From NCBI RefSeq assembly GCF_043099315.1, contig NZ_CP170746.1: 64,000 nt of DNA. One strand, written 5' to 3'. A model generated the notes under the pieces. The model had not been told where the DNA came from and made no database searches. It was given only the letters and a program-made list of their open reading frames with translations. Of the stretch, positions 16,837 to 26,049 are shown piece by piece (position 1 is the first letter of the stretch; the number at the start of each line of letters is the position of its first letter). The position numbers were made by a program, and so were the translations under genes. The DNA comes from Chlorogloeopsis fritschii. Lineage in GTDB: Bacteria; Cyanobacteriota; Cyanobacteriia; Cyanobacteriales; Nostocaceae.

Positions 16837-18051
16837 GTGATCGGTTGGTTAACAATAGTAAGCGCCTTTTCGCTTTTTTTATTACTCATACAAGTCCCAG
16901 CAACGGCCATTTTACTGTCGCGCCTCTTTAAAGGGCCTTTGCGCCATCCTCCCATTACACCCCAACACCCAACACCAGAACTTTTGGGTAGTGTGAGTGT
17001 AGTTGTTCCTACTTTGAACGAAGCTCTTCGGATTAATCCCCTCTTAACTGGTTTAAGTCAGCAAAGCTATGAAGTTCGGGAAATTATTGTTGTAGACAGC
17101 AACTCTCAAGACGGTACCCCTGACTTGGTAAAAGCCGCACAAAAACAAGATCCCCGCTTTCGCTTAATAACCGACGATCCCTTGCCAGCTAATTGGGTAG
17201 GGCGTCCTTGGGCATTACATAACGGCTTTTTGTACAGTTCAGAGGCAAGTGAATGGTTTTTGGGTATGGATGCCGATACCCAGCCATCACCTGGCTTAGT
17301 TGCAGGTTTAGTAAAGACAGCAGTAGCTGAAGGATATGACCTTATTTCTCTTTCGCCCCAGTTTATTCTCAAGTATCCAGGAGAGTGTTGGTTACAACCT
17401 GCGTTGTTAATGACGCTACTTTATCGTTTTGATCCTGCTGGTATTAATACTGAGCAAGCAGAGCGGGTGATGGCTAACGGACAGTGCTTTTTATGCCGTC
17501 GTTCTGTTCTAGTTAATGTCAATGGTTATACCAGCGCTAAAAGTTCTTTTTGCGATGATGTTACCTTGGCACGCCACATAGCCGCTTCTGGTTTTAAAGT
17601 GGGTTTTTTAAATGGGGCAAAAGTTTTGAAGGTGCGAATGTATGAAGGTGCTAAAGAGACTTGGACAGAGTGGGGACGAAGCCTTGACTTGAAAGATGCT
17701 TCCTCCCGTTCCCTATTATGGGGAGATTTGTGGCTACTCTCGGCAGTTCAAGGTTTACCCTTACCCATTGTACTTAGTTTTTTCTGCTTTTCTCTTACTC
17801 TTTGGCGCTCCCAAGGCACTGCCCCTACTCTCCTCCTCTCTCCCCTTTTGTTATTACTAGGGCTGAATTTATTTCTGCTGGTAATTCGCTTTGCAATGCT
17901 TTTTGCGATCGCACCCAGCTACGATCGCACACTCGCCAAAGGCGGTTGGCTATTTTGGCTTTCTCCTTTGGCAGATCCGCTAGCAGTGCTGCGTATCTTT
18001 TTGTCTGCGTTTCGCACACCCCGGAAATGGCGAGGAAGAGAGTATAGCTGA
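16837..18051 (+). CDS. cruG: Carotenoid 2-O-glycosyltransferase CruG
   Basis: A 404-residue GT2-type membrane glycosyltransferase. An N-terminal membrane segment (about 3-28) precedes the GT-A domain: VSVVVPTLNEALRINPLL, VVDSNSQDGTPD, the donor-binding motif GMDADTQPSPG, and a distal DDVTLARHIAASGF motif. Two or three C-terminal membrane segments follow (about 308-360). Together with cruF immediately upstream this identifies CruG, which adds the sugar to myxol. The start is a GTG at 16837. The 146 bp between the genes contain a possible terminator, so expression could be partly separate. Confidence 0.88.
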   Translation: MIGWLTIVSAFSLFLLLIQVPATAILLSRLFKGPLRHPPITPQHPTPELLGSVSVVVPTLNEALRINPLLTGLSQQSYEVREIIVVDSNSQDGTPDLVKAAQKQDPRFRLITDDPLPANWVGRPWALHNGFLYSSEASEWFLGMDADTQPSPGLVAGLVKTAVAEGYDLISLSPQFILKYPGECWLQPALLMTLLYRFDPAGINTEQAERVMANGQCFLCRRSVLVNVNGYTSAKSSFCDDVTLARHIAASGFKVGFLNGAKVLKVRMYEGAKETWTEWGRSLDLKDASSRSLLWGDLWLLSAVQGLPLPIVLSFFCFSLTLWRSQGTAPTLLLSPLLLLLGLNLFLLVIRFAMLFAIAPSYDRTLAKGGWLFWLSPLADPLAVLRIFLSAFRTPRKWRGREYS

Positions 18052-18165
18052 GGGGACAGGGGATAGGTGATAGGTGATAGGGAATAGGGGGACAAGGAGA
18101 AGAATTTTCCCACTCCCCCACTCCTCCACTGCTCCACTCTTCTTCTGCCCCACTCTTCCTCTCTT

Positions 18166-19080
18166 TTACTCATCTCCTTCATTAATGCGATCGCCGCGTT
18201 CTAGTTCCCAAAGAATTTGATTGCCTTCTCGGCGTACCCGCGAGACAATCCAGTTACGCCAGCGCCATTGATCGCCACGACTGGTAACAGCGCTAGCGTG
18301 AACATCCATTAGATCTGCTAATTCAGAACTGGTAATTAGGTAACCTTTTTCGGCAATTTCGTCGGCAATTCGCAGAGTTTCAACTAAATTACGGAGTTGA
18401 ATTACCCTCATTTCACGTGGTAATTCCTCGTTGTTAAGGGCAGCTGAGGTATGAGAAGTTTCAATCATGTTTGTATCGGGTGCAAGAGAACTGATATCTT
18501 GTGTATTTTGGTTCATTATCATTAATTCGTCACTAGAATCAGATAAACTTGCTACCGCAACTTCTTTTTTTTGTATCTGTGAAAGTGCGTCAGAGGAAGT
18601 AGTTTCGGTAATTTGTTTGAGTAATGGAGTTTTACCACAAGCAAAGGCACGAGCGATCGCATCGCAGCGTTCGTTACCTTCATTACCTGCATGTCCCCGG
18701 ACGTGTTGCCATTTTACTTGGCGAGTGTTGAGTTGATCGAGAATTTCTAGTAAATCTTGATTGAGAACCGGCTTCCCGTCTGCCTTTTTCCAGCCTTTTC
18801 TTTTCCAGGTTTTTACCCATTTAGTAACGCAATTAATCAGATACTCGCTGTCAGTGTAGAGGGTAATTGGTTGGCTTTGTCCCGATGCTTTGAGAAATTC
18901 TAAAGCCGCGATCGCAGCTTGCATTTCCATTCTGTTATTGGTGGTTTGCTTGGCTGCATCGCCTATTTCATGAATAGAGCCATCACCGAAGTAGACAACA
19001 ATACCCCAACCGCCTGGCCCTGGATTGCCGGTGCAAGCGCCATCAGTATATATACTTTCGATAGTGGGAACAGAAGACAT
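18166..19080 (-). CDS. rnhA: Ribonuclease HI with C-terminal extension
   Basis: A 304-residue protein. Residues 1-150 are RNase HI, which cleaves RNA in RNA-DNA hybrids; catalytic residues are D13 (YTDGACTGNPGPGG), E52 (TNNRMEMQAAI), D77 (LYTDSEYL), H130 (VRGHAGN) and D140. Residues about 225-300 form a separate segment (LRNLVETLRIADEIAEKGYL, then ITSSELADLMDVHASAVTSR) that looks like a helix-turn-helix followed by a short strand. A poorly conserved Ser/Thr/Asp linker joins them. I start at the ATG at 19080 because RNase H homology begins there; a frame nine codons longer exists. The role of the extension is unknown. Confidence 0.88.
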   Translation of the reverse strand: MSSVPTIESIYTDGACTGNPGPGGWGIVVYFGDGSIHEIGDAAKQTTNNRMEMQAAIAALEFLKASGQSQPITLYTDSEYLINCVTKWVKTWKRKGWKKADGKPVLNQDLLEILDQLNTRQVKWQHVRGHAGNEGNERCDAIARAFACGKTPLLKQITETTSSDALSQIQKKEVAVASLSDSSDELMIMNQNTQDISSLAPDTNMIETSHTSAALNNEELPREMRVIQLRNLVETLRIADEIAEKGYLITSSELADLMDVHASAVTSRGDQWRWRNWIVSRVRREGNQILWELERGDRINEGDE

Positions 19081-19377
19081 AATTGACTGATTTAATCGCA
19101 AAAGCACAATTTATGCCAATTAAAAGTAAATTAGCAACAAAATATACGAAAGATAACTAAGGTTAGCACAATTGCAATAGTACTTATATCTAAATTTACA
19201 ACAAAGGTAGATCAGGGTAGAACAAGCAAGCACCTATTACAATTTGCCTTCTCTAAGTCAGTACGCAAGAATAAAAGCAAATTACGTTAAGGAATGTAAA
19301 GTGATTGGAATTATTACTAATAACTAATGACCAATGACTAATGACGACCTTTACTAGTTAACTTTATTTGTACAAAT
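19081..19377. other. Intergenic region of about 300 bp
   Basis: AT-rich DNA with a short run of AATGACC/AATGACT heptamers near 19318-19345. No gene or strong structure was found. It should contain the rnhA promoter. Confidence 0.45.
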
Positions 19378-19836
19378 CTACTTACAATAGTCAATTACCT
19401 GTTCGATAAATCTTTGCCAAATTTCATTGGGAGTCCAAATTTGATGTAAATCTTTCTTCGCCTCTTCATCATTTATCCCTTCATGCAAGTGACGATAAAG
19501 ATACATAAAAGCAGAAACTCTCTTGTTAGCAGCACAGTGAACAAACACTCTTTTATCAGCATTCGTTTCCATAACTCTAAAAAAGTCTTTCACATTCTCA
19601 AGGTTAGGTTTATCCCAAACTACAGGGATATGAACATATTCCATGCCTTGAGATTCTACAATTTGTTTCTCATCAGGAACAGCATTAGGAGATTCTGGAA
19701 GTGCTAAATTCACAACTAATTGATATCCTGCTTCTTTGATGAGTGCAAATTCTTCTTTAGTTGGTTGTCCTGAGGTAGCAATCAATTCAGATATTTGCAA
19801 AAAGTTATAGATATTGTCCATACAGTTATGGGGCAT
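19378..19836 (-). CDS. Protein tyrosine phosphatase family protein
   Basis: A 152-residue dual-specificity-phosphatase-like protein of the DUF442/Blh-associated type. The start DNIYNFLQISELIATSGQPT is typical of this group, followed by GYQLVVNLALPES. The P-loop is VHCAANKRVSAF with C101 and R106, that is CX4R rather than the classical CX5R; I recall the shorter loop as usual in this subfamily. An Asp in VVWDKPN could be the general acid. An internal ATG (MDNIYNF, start at 19821) is an equally good start. Substrate unknown. Confidence 0.78.
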   Translation of the reverse strand: MPHNCMDNIYNFLQISELIATSGQPTKEEFALIKEAGYQLVVNLALPESPNAVPDEKQIVESQGMEYVHIPVVWDKPNLENVKDFFRVMETNADKRVFVHCAANKRVSAFMYLYRHLHEGINDEEAKKDLHQIWTPNEIWQRFIEQVIDYCK

Positions 19837-20101
19837 TTTTTTGTAGGAGCGAGTAATTATTTTTCTACAACAAAGTCTAGATTGTTAACACAATTAATAC
19901 TGTCGGGGAGAGCAATAAAACTTACAAGTAGTTGGACATAATTAAATGTCAGATATTTAAGACCAGAAATTAGATAGTAAAAGCTTTTCACCTTCTGCCA
20001 TCTGCTATCTAGCTTGAAAAAACGACTAAGTTTTTGCCTAAATTAGGGTACAATATCCCTCAAACACATTACTGACAATTTCTACACAAATAAAGATTAA
20101 A

Positions 20102-20992
20102 TCAAGCCAGTTGAGCTAAACTTTGAAAATCAAATTTTTTTAACATTTCTACAAATTTGAAAACCGCAGGAACATGGAGAGCATTAGATAAAATTGCAGC
20201 AGCCATAACTCTTTCTAACTGTACTGGCAAATTGTATACTTGCACTCCTGGGGGAATTGGTATAGCTGCTAAACGAGGAAGAATAGCCGCAGTAAGTCCC
20301 TGATTAACCATGCTGACAATAGTGGAGTCTTCCTGAATGTCGCTAGCAGTATTCAAAAAGGGTGCTAATTTTTTTATATGGTCGTGTAAAGGACGTCCAC
20401 AGGGTAAACAGGCAAGCATAACTGGTGAATAAATACTTAAATCTTCCCAGGTAATTTGTGAATTCTTAATTTCGGCATTGGGTGGTAATAAAGCTACATA
20501 TTCATCTCGTACAATTTCCCATGCTTCAAATTCATCGCTAGTAGGTAGATAAGTAATGCCAATATCGGCACGCCCTTCACGCAAAGACTGTTCGACATCT
20601 ATATAGGAAAGCCGTTCTATGATAGTTACAGCAATTTCTGGAAATTGATGGTTAAATTTAGCGATCGCTGTTGGTAGTAAATGGGTAGCAACGCTGCGAA
20701 AAGAAGCAATTCGCACAAATCCGCCATGTAAACCTCTATGCAGATTTGCTTGTTGCTGGATCATCTCCAGATTTTGCATAGCTTGACGGGCATAAAATAA
20801 AATCCGTTCTCCTGCTGGTGTTAATATTGCGCCATAACGGCCTCTAGCGAATAAAGGTACGCCTAATTCTTCTTCCAAGGTAGCAATAGCATGACTTATC
20901 GCTGGTTGGGAAAGCTGTAATTCACCAGCCGCCTCACTAAAGTTACCATACTCTGCCACTGCAACTAAGGCTCGAATCTGGGAGAGTTTCAT
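20102..20992 (-). CDS. LysR family transcriptional regulator
   Basis: A 296-residue LysR-type regulator. The N-terminal winged helix-turn-helix reads LSQIRALVAVAEYGNFSEAA, then ELQLSQPAISHAIATLEEEL and FARGRYGAILTPAGE. The C-terminal two-lobed effector-binding domain starts near residue 92 (GGFVRIASFRSVATHLLPTA). LysR proteins often regulate a divergent neighbour; here that would be the 90-residue protein and GST genes, 166 bp away. The effector cannot be predicted. Confidence 0.92.
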   Translation of the reverse strand: MKLSQIRALVAVAEYGNFSEAAGELQLSQPAISHAIATLEEELGVPLFARGRYGAILTPAGERILFYARQAMQNLEMIQQQANLHRGLHGGFVRIASFRSVATHLLPTAIAKFNHQFPEIAVTIIERLSYIDVEQSLREGRADIGITYLPTSDEFEAWEIVRDEYVALLPPNAEIKNSQITWEDLSIYSPVMLACLPCGRPLHDHIKKLAPFLNTASDIQEDSTIVSMVNQGLTAAILPRLAAIPIPPGVQVYNLPVQLERVMAAAILSNALHVPAVFKFVEMLKKFDFQSLAQLA

Positions 20993-21158
20993 GAGTATTT
21001 TCTATACAGATGCTAACTTAATTTTCCCACCCAAGATTGTATCAATAATTTTTGCTGTCCATAAACCGCATTTATAGAAAATATACAAGCCATGATTTGA
21101 TTGTTCACTCAGGCATTGTTACAGTTTTGATTGTTGATGAAATTTCCAGCAGAATTCT

Positions 21159-21431
21159 ATGAAAAATAATGGAATGTGCATACAATCAAACGATACAGAA
21201 TTGCAGTTAAAATTTAGCCACAGCAGCATCTCAATTTTATGGAAGTTTTTGGGTGTTTTTTGCCAAAAAATAGGAAAATTTTTGCGAGAAAGTCAGGAAT
21301 TACAAGTTTGGCAAAAGGTAGATCGGAATGGTAATATTTATTGGCGAGCATACGACCCTATTACTGGAAAGTCTTTCACTTCAGGTTCTGAATCTGATAT
21401 ACGTGCATGGATAGAACAGCTTTATAGGTAA
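21159..21431 (+). CDS. Small cyanobacterial protein of unknown function
   Basis: A 90-residue protein. The C-terminal half, WQKVDRNGNIYWRAYDPITG and then SDIRAWIEQLYR, resembles small proteins I recall as widespread in cyanobacteria without an assigned role. The N-terminal half is variable. It ends 6 bp before the GST gene and is likely cotranscribed with it. It lies divergent from the LysR regulator. Confidence 0.7.
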   Translation: MKNNGMCIQSNDTELQLKFSHSSISILWKFLGVFCQKIGKFLRESQELQVWQKVDRNGNIYWRAYDPITGKSFTSGSESDIRAWIEQLYR

Positions 21432-21437
21432 TCAAAA

Positions 21438-22091
21438 ATGTCAGATTTATCTCTTGTAATTGGTAATAAGAATTACTCTTCTTGGTCGCTGCGTTCTTGG
21501 TTAGCGATGAAGCAATTTGGCTTAGAATTTCATGAAATTTGCATTCCCCTGTACACAACAGAATCAGTCTCGAAAATTAGCCAATACTCTCCTTCAGGCA
21601 AAGTACCTGTTTTGTTACATGGTTCTTTAGCAATATGGGATTCGCTAGCTATTTGTGAATATCTAGCTGAAGAATATCCGCATCTGCATTGGTGGCCAAA
21701 AGATAAATCTGCAAGAGCGATCGCCCGTTCTATCTCTGCCGAAATGCACTCAGGTTTTCAAACTTTACGTCAAAATATGCCAATGAACTGCCGTGCTAAA
21801 CTTCCTGGCAAAGGTATGGCAATAGGCGTGCAAAAAGATATTGATCGTATTACTACAATTTGGCAAGAATGCCGCCAAAAATTTGGTGCTGGTGGTGATA
21901 TGTTGTTTGGCAAATTCACAATTGCTGATGCTATGTTTGCCCCTGTTGTTTTAAGGTTTGTCATCTATGATGTGCAATTAGATGATATTGCCAGAAATTA
22001 TGTAGAAACTATTTTGAAGTTGCCAGCATTGCAGGAGTGGATTAAAGCTGCTGAAACTGAGCAAGAAGTGATTGCAGCTTATGAGTTTTAA
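21438..22091 (+). CDS. Glutathione S-transferase family protein
   Basis: A 217-residue cytosolic GST-like protein. The thioredoxin-fold N-terminus reads LSLVIGNKNYSSWSLRSWLA, with the YSSWS motif as the likely glutathione-contacting region, then PSGKVPVLLHGSLAIWDSLA, the cis-Pro and SNAIL-like segment, and ICEYLAEEYP. The helical C-terminal domain holds MLFGKFTIADAMFAPVVLRF, where the N-capping box and aspartate are typical of the fold. It is 6 bp downstream of the small cyanobacterial protein. Substrate is unknown. Confidence 0.87.
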   Translation: MSDLSLVIGNKNYSSWSLRSWLAMKQFGLEFHEICIPLYTTESVSKISQYSPSGKVPVLLHGSLAIWDSLAICEYLAEEYPHLHWWPKDKSARAIARSISAEMHSGFQTLRQNMPMNCRAKLPGKGMAIGVQKDIDRITTIWQECRQKFGAGGDMLFGKFTIADAMFAPVVLRFVIYDVQLDDIARNYVETILKLPALQEWIKAAETEQEVIAAYEF

Positions 22092-22411
22092 AAGATGACT
22101 GTCTTTAGAGATAGTTACTCGCGAGCACCAAATTTTCTAATTGATAATCATTTAGCGCATCACCATATCATAACACAGATTCTTGATTGTCTTTTCTTAC
22201 AGCAAATTTTAATTGTTTGAACTACAATTTTTGTAGGAGTGGGTTTTGCTTCAATCTCTAGCTCAAGTCGAGAAAATATGCACTAAACTCGCCCCCTACA
22301 GTATTGTCTCGCTTATTTATCTGAAAATAACTGTAAATAAAAGATAACAAACATATATGTATTTTGTATATAATAGGTTGAAGATTTATTAGCAGAAAAT
22401 CTTCCTATGTT
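22092..22411. other. Intergenic region with inverted-repeat element
   Basis: About 320 bp at the left border of the polysaccharide locus. It contains the element at 22232-22300 and a TATAAT at 22369-22374, 38 bp before the next start, as a plausible -10 box; I see no good -35. Confidence 0.5.
22232..22300. mobile_element. Miniature inverted-repeat element, diverged family A
   Basis: Bounded by TGTAGGAGTGGGTTT and AAACTCGCCCCCTACA, about 69 bp long. The termini are similar to those of the family A elements, with more mismatches. Assignment to the same family is tentative. Confidence 0.5.
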
Positions 22412-23578
22412 ATGCCCTCAGTTATGAGAATAGCTTATGTAACTACTTACGATGCTAAAAACATAAAGAACTGGTCAGGGACTGCTCATCATATGGCTCG
22501 CTCTCTGATAGAACAATCTATAGAACTGAATTATATTGGTTCTCTAAGAGAGAAATATTCATTACTTTTGAAGACTAAACAACATATCTCCAACTATTTA
22601 TCTAAAAAATCACTTGCTAAAAAGTACTTGCGTGACAGAGATCCTGTGATATTAAAAAGTTACGCACGTCAAGTTTCTAGCAAATTATCTCACCTTGACT
22701 CAGATATAGTATTTAGTCCTGGTACGATTCCAATTGCTTATCTTGAGTGCCAGCAACCGATTATTTTTTGGACGGATGTCACTTTTAGAGGATTAGTAAA
22801 TTTCTATCCTGAGTTTACTAATCTATCTCCAGAAACTATCAGAAATGGAGATGCAATGGAAGCATCTGCACTAGAGAGGTGTAGATTAGCTATCTATTCA
22901 TCTGATTGGGCCGCTGAAACGGCTGTTAAATATTATGGAGTAGAAGCATCTAAGGTAAAAGTTGTTCCTTTTGGAGCCAATATTGAATATAACAGGAATT
23001 GGCAAGATATTAAGGTAATAGTTTATTCAAGACCTGCAAATACTTGTAGACTTTTATTTTTAGGAGTTGATTGGTACAGAAAAGGAGGAAATATAGCTTT
23101 TGAGGTAGCTCAAAAGTTAAACGATATGGGCTTGAACACTGAGTTAACAGTAGTTGGATGTCAACCTATTATAAAAGAACCTTTTCCTAACTTTGTTAAA
23201 CCTTTGGGATTTATCAAGAAATCTAGTAGCGAAGGGCTAAGAACAATAAATAAACTTTTAGCTGAATCTCACTTTTTAATTCTACCTTCTGTAGCAGATT
23301 GTAGCCCAATTGTTTTTTGTGAAGCAAATTCTTTCGGTGTTCCTTGTCTTTCAACAGATGTTGGTGGAATACCAACAATTATCAAAGATGATTTGAATGG
23401 AAAGATTTTTCCAAACAGTACTGGTATTTCAGAATACTGTGCATATATTTATAGTTTGTTTTCTGATTACTCTCTTTATAAAGATTTAGCTCTATCCTCA
23501 TTTAATGAATATCAGTCACGTCTTAATTGGTCAATAGCTGGACAAACTGTCAAAAAACTACTACTCGAAGTGATGTGA
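22412..23578 (+). CDS. Glycosyltransferase family 4-like protein
   Basis: A 388-residue GT-B glycosyltransferase. The nucleotide-sugar half shows LLFLGVDWYRKGGNIAFEVA, then LTVVGCQP and the late motif FLILPSVADCSPIVFCEANS, with FGVPCLSTDVGGIPTII. In the EX7E position, D replaces the first Glu (ADCSPIVFCEA). The N-terminal half carries the acceptor site and a basic insert (about 50-80). It is the first gene of the polysaccharide locus and is followed by a clear terminator at 23624. Donor and acceptor are unknown. A second in-frame ATG lies four codons downstream (MRIAYVTTYD). Confidence 0.82.
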   Translation: MPSVMRIAYVTTYDAKNIKNWSGTAHHMARSLIEQSIELNYIGSLREKYSLLLKTKQHISNYLSKKSLAKKYLRDRDPVILKSYARQVSSKLSHLDSDIVFSPGTIPIAYLECQQPIIFWTDVTFRGLVNFYPEFTNLSPETIRNGDAMEASALERCRLAIYSSDWAAETAVKYYGVEASKVKVVPFGANIEYNRNWQDIKVIVYSRPANTCRLLFLGVDWYRKGGNIAFEVAQKLNDMGLNTELTVVGCQPIIKEPFPNFVKPLGFIKKSSSEGLRTINKLLAESHFLILPSVADCSPIVFCEANSFGVPCLSTDVGGIPTIIKDDLNGKIFPNSTGISEYCAYIYSLFSDYSLYKDLALSSFNEYQSRLNWSIAGQTVKKLLLEVM

Positions 23579-23623
23579 CATCAATAATACAAATTCATTT
23601 TTTCAATGGTCAAATTTTCACTA

Positions 23624-23659
23624 AGCTCTTGATATCACTATCAAGAGCTATTAGTTTTT
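23624..23659 (+). terminator. Rho-independent terminator
   Basis: AGCTCTTGAT (23624-23633) pairs with ATCAAGAGCT (23640-23649) around a 6-base loop, followed by ATTAG and six T. It ends the transcript of the preceding glycosyltransferase, 45 bp after its stop. Confidence 0.8.
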
Positions 23660-23747
23660 TAGCAGAGCCAAGGCAGGTAGCTCTATTCTTGACATTCAGT
23701 ATCAGCAATAAACATCATTCAATTTTGAAAGAAATTCTGAAAAATTT

Positions 23748-24815
23748 CTATTTTGCTACCCATCGCTCTGTATTCTGCTCATATATCTCCTGCAAAATTC
23801 GCGGAACATCATAGGTAATTGCCCAATTTGGATATTTTGCTTTGAATTTAGACAGATCGCTGATATACCAGATATGATCGCCACTACGATTAGTTTCATC
23901 AAGCGAGTAATTCAATTCTTTGCCTGTAATTTCTTGGCATAATTCAATAGCTTCTAACATAGAGCAGTTACTTTCACGACCGCCTCCGATGTTGTAAACT
24001 TCAGCAATACCTGGATTTTTGTAGAATTCGTAAAAAGCATTAATCAGATCGCAAGAGTGAATGTTGTCGCGAACTTGCTTACCTTTATAACCAAAAATTG
24101 TATAGGGTATTCCCGTCATGGTACATTTCATTAGGTAAGCGAGGAAGCCATGTAGTTGGGTTCCTGAATGATTTGGCCCAGTCAGACATCCTCCTCGAAA
24201 AGATACCGTTTTCATATCAAAATAGCGACCATACTCTTGTACGAGTACATCAGCAGCAACTTTAGAAGCGCCAAAGAGTGAGTGCTTGCTTTGATCAATA
24301 CTCATATCTTCAGAAATACCCTGATGATATTTGTGAGATGCCTCAATCTCCCAACGCTTCTCCAACTCTACTAAAGGAAGGTAATTTGGTAAGTCACCAT
24401 ACACTTTATTTGTAGATGTGAATATAAAGGTAGCTTCTGGACAGTATTCGCGTGTTGCCTGTAATAAATTCAGCGTACCATTGGCATTAACTGAAAAATC
24501 TGTAAATGGATCGCGTGCTGCCCAATCGTGAGAGGGCTGTGCTGCTGTATGAATTATTAGAGACAAATCTTTTTGAAATCGCTCAAAAATTTCTTTTAAT
24601 TTAGAATAATCTCGAATATCTACATTGTAGTGTTGGTAGTTTGATATTTCTGCTATTAACCGATTGCGATTCCAATCAGTTGAAGCTTCTTCACCAAAAA
24701 AAAACTTTCGCATATCGTTGTCAATTCCGACAACTTCCATGCCAATTTTAGAAAAAAATCTTACTGCTTCAGAACCAATTAAACCTGCTGAACCTGTTAT
24801 TAAAGCTACACCCAT
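23748..24815 (-). CDS. NAD-dependent epimerase, CDP-paratose/tyvelose 2-epimerase-like
   Basis: A 355-residue extended short-chain dehydrogenase/reductase acting on nucleotide sugars. The Rossmann motif is ITGSAGLIG, the acidic cofactor residue lies in VVGIDNDMRKF, and the substrate region HTAAQPSHDWAARDP followed by FRGGCLTGPNHSG is what I recall for CDP-tyvelose epimerase-like proteins. The active-site tyrosine position of YxxxK reads FGASK (HSLFGASKVAAD); homologs I recall share this, so the catalytic tyrosine may lie elsewhere. It ends the pair with the glycosyltransferase 7 bp upstream, suggesting it makes the sugar for that enzyme. Confidence 0.82.
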   Translation of the reverse strand: MGVALITGSAGLIGSEAVRFFSKIGMEVVGIDNDMRKFFFGEEASTDWNRNRLIAEISNYQHYNVDIRDYSKLKEIFERFQKDLSLIIHTAAQPSHDWAARDPFTDFSVNANGTLNLLQATREYCPEATFIFTSTNKVYGDLPNYLPLVELEKRWEIEASHKYHQGISEDMSIDQSKHSLFGASKVAADVLVQEYGRYFDMKTVSFRGGCLTGPNHSGTQLHGFLAYLMKCTMTGIPYTIFGYKGKQVRDNIHSCDLINAFYEFYKNPGIAEVYNIGGGRESNCSMLEAIELCQEITGKELNYSLDETNRSGDHIWYISDLSKFKAKYPNWAITYDVPRILQEIYEQNTERWVAK

Positions 24816-24822
24816 AATTCCC

Positions 24823-26049
24823 CTATTTACTTTCTGTCAAAACTTTGTCAAGAATAGCTTGGAGTTTTACCTTAGCTACACAAACATCAAAATAACGTTT
24901 GGCAACATCTCTCCCATCTGCACCTATTTTACGTCTTAAATCACTAGACTGAAGTCCTTGAGAAAGGGCTTGATAAATTTCATCTACAGTTACTGTTGAG
25001 GGCACTAACAAAGCACTTTTACCATTGGATAGATACTGGCTCACATCGCCAAGATCTGAAGAAATCACCATACGTCCAGAAGCAAGATATTCAGATAGCT
25101 TCGTAGACAATCCTGAGCGACTATATACACCATCACGACGAATATTGATCAGAATATTTGATTTACAGACTTGTGCTTTTACTTCTGCTAGTGGTACAAA
25201 ACCTTTGATGTCAACTATAGAAGAAAGCCCAAGTTTATCAATTTTTTCATATACTTTAGCCATTCGGTCTGAATGTCGTTCATTTCCTCCTAGCATGACG
25301 ACACGAAAATCGTAACCCTTGGAAATTAAGACTGCAAAAGCTTCAATCAAATTTTCTATTTCATCCTGTTCATTAAAAGCGCCTGCATATAAAATAGTGG
25401 GGACTGCAGTATCTTCTTCCTCTGAGCATCCCCACTGTTCGCAATCAATGATTGTTGGCACTATGTAAACTTTATCCGGATTTTTACTCAACTTGTCATA
25501 TTTCGACTTCAGGTAATTTGATATGACTACAATCCCATCAGCTAATTGAGGGCAATATTGATCGCCAAGTGCAGAATTTACTGCAAATATACGTGTTGAT
25601 ATTGATATTTTTTCAGAAGATACACGCTCTAGGCGTTCATCTTCATAAGATTGAATTGTAGGGATGTTTAGATATCTAGCCAGCAAAGTCAATGAATAAA
25701 CATCATAAAAAGACAGATGATTAAACCAAAGTACATCAATTTCTTTCTTTTTGTGATACTCAATTAGCTTTTTGGCGATCGCTATAACTGCACGAATTTT
25801 AATACCAATGGATGCAAATCCCGAAGTTCTTTTTGTTGTATTCAATACGTAGTAATATGGTGCACCACTGATTTGCCCTTCAGACTTTTGCACTGATTCA
25901 GGAGTAATACCAAGGGCGTGCTGATTCAATATGGTTACCTTGTTCCCAGCCTGAATTAGAGCATCAACTAATGTTTTTAAGCGCGATGTATTCCCACCGC
26001 CTTCAGGTAAATCAGCAATGGTAACGATGACAATATTGTATTGTGTCAA
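24823..26049 (-). CDS. Glycosyltransferase family 4 protein
   Basis: A 408-residue GT-B glycosyltransferase. The N-terminal half begins NIVIVTIADLPEGGGNTSRL, with a glycine-rich acceptor loop. The C-terminal half has TILYAGAFNEQDEIENLIEA, FRVVMLGGNERHS and YSRSGLSTKLSEYLASGRMV. The usual EX7E first Glu is replaced (SRSGLSTKLSEYL), as in some GT4 subgroups. It is the first gene of a two-gene minus-strand unit with the epimerase. No membrane segment; acts presumably at the cytoplasmic membrane on a lipid-linked glycan. Confidence 0.82.
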   Translation of the reverse strand: MTQYNIVIVTIADLPEGGGNTSRLKTLVDALIQAGNKVTILNQHALGITPESVQKSEGQISGAPYYYVLNTTKRTSGFASIGIKIRAVIAIAKKLIEYHKKKEIDVLWFNHLSFYDVYSLTLLARYLNIPTIQSYEDERLERVSSEKISISTRIFAVNSALGDQYCPQLADGIVVISNYLKSKYDKLSKNPDKVYIVPTIIDCEQWGCSEEEDTAVPTILYAGAFNEQDEIENLIEAFAVLISKGYDFRVVMLGGNERHSDRMAKVYEKIDKLGLSSIVDIKGFVPLAEVKAQVCKSNILINIRRDGVYSRSGLSTKLSEYLASGRMVISSDLGDVSQYLSNGKSALLVPSTVTVDEIYQALSQGLQSSDLRRKIGADGRDVAKRYFDVCVAKVKLQAILDKVLTESK

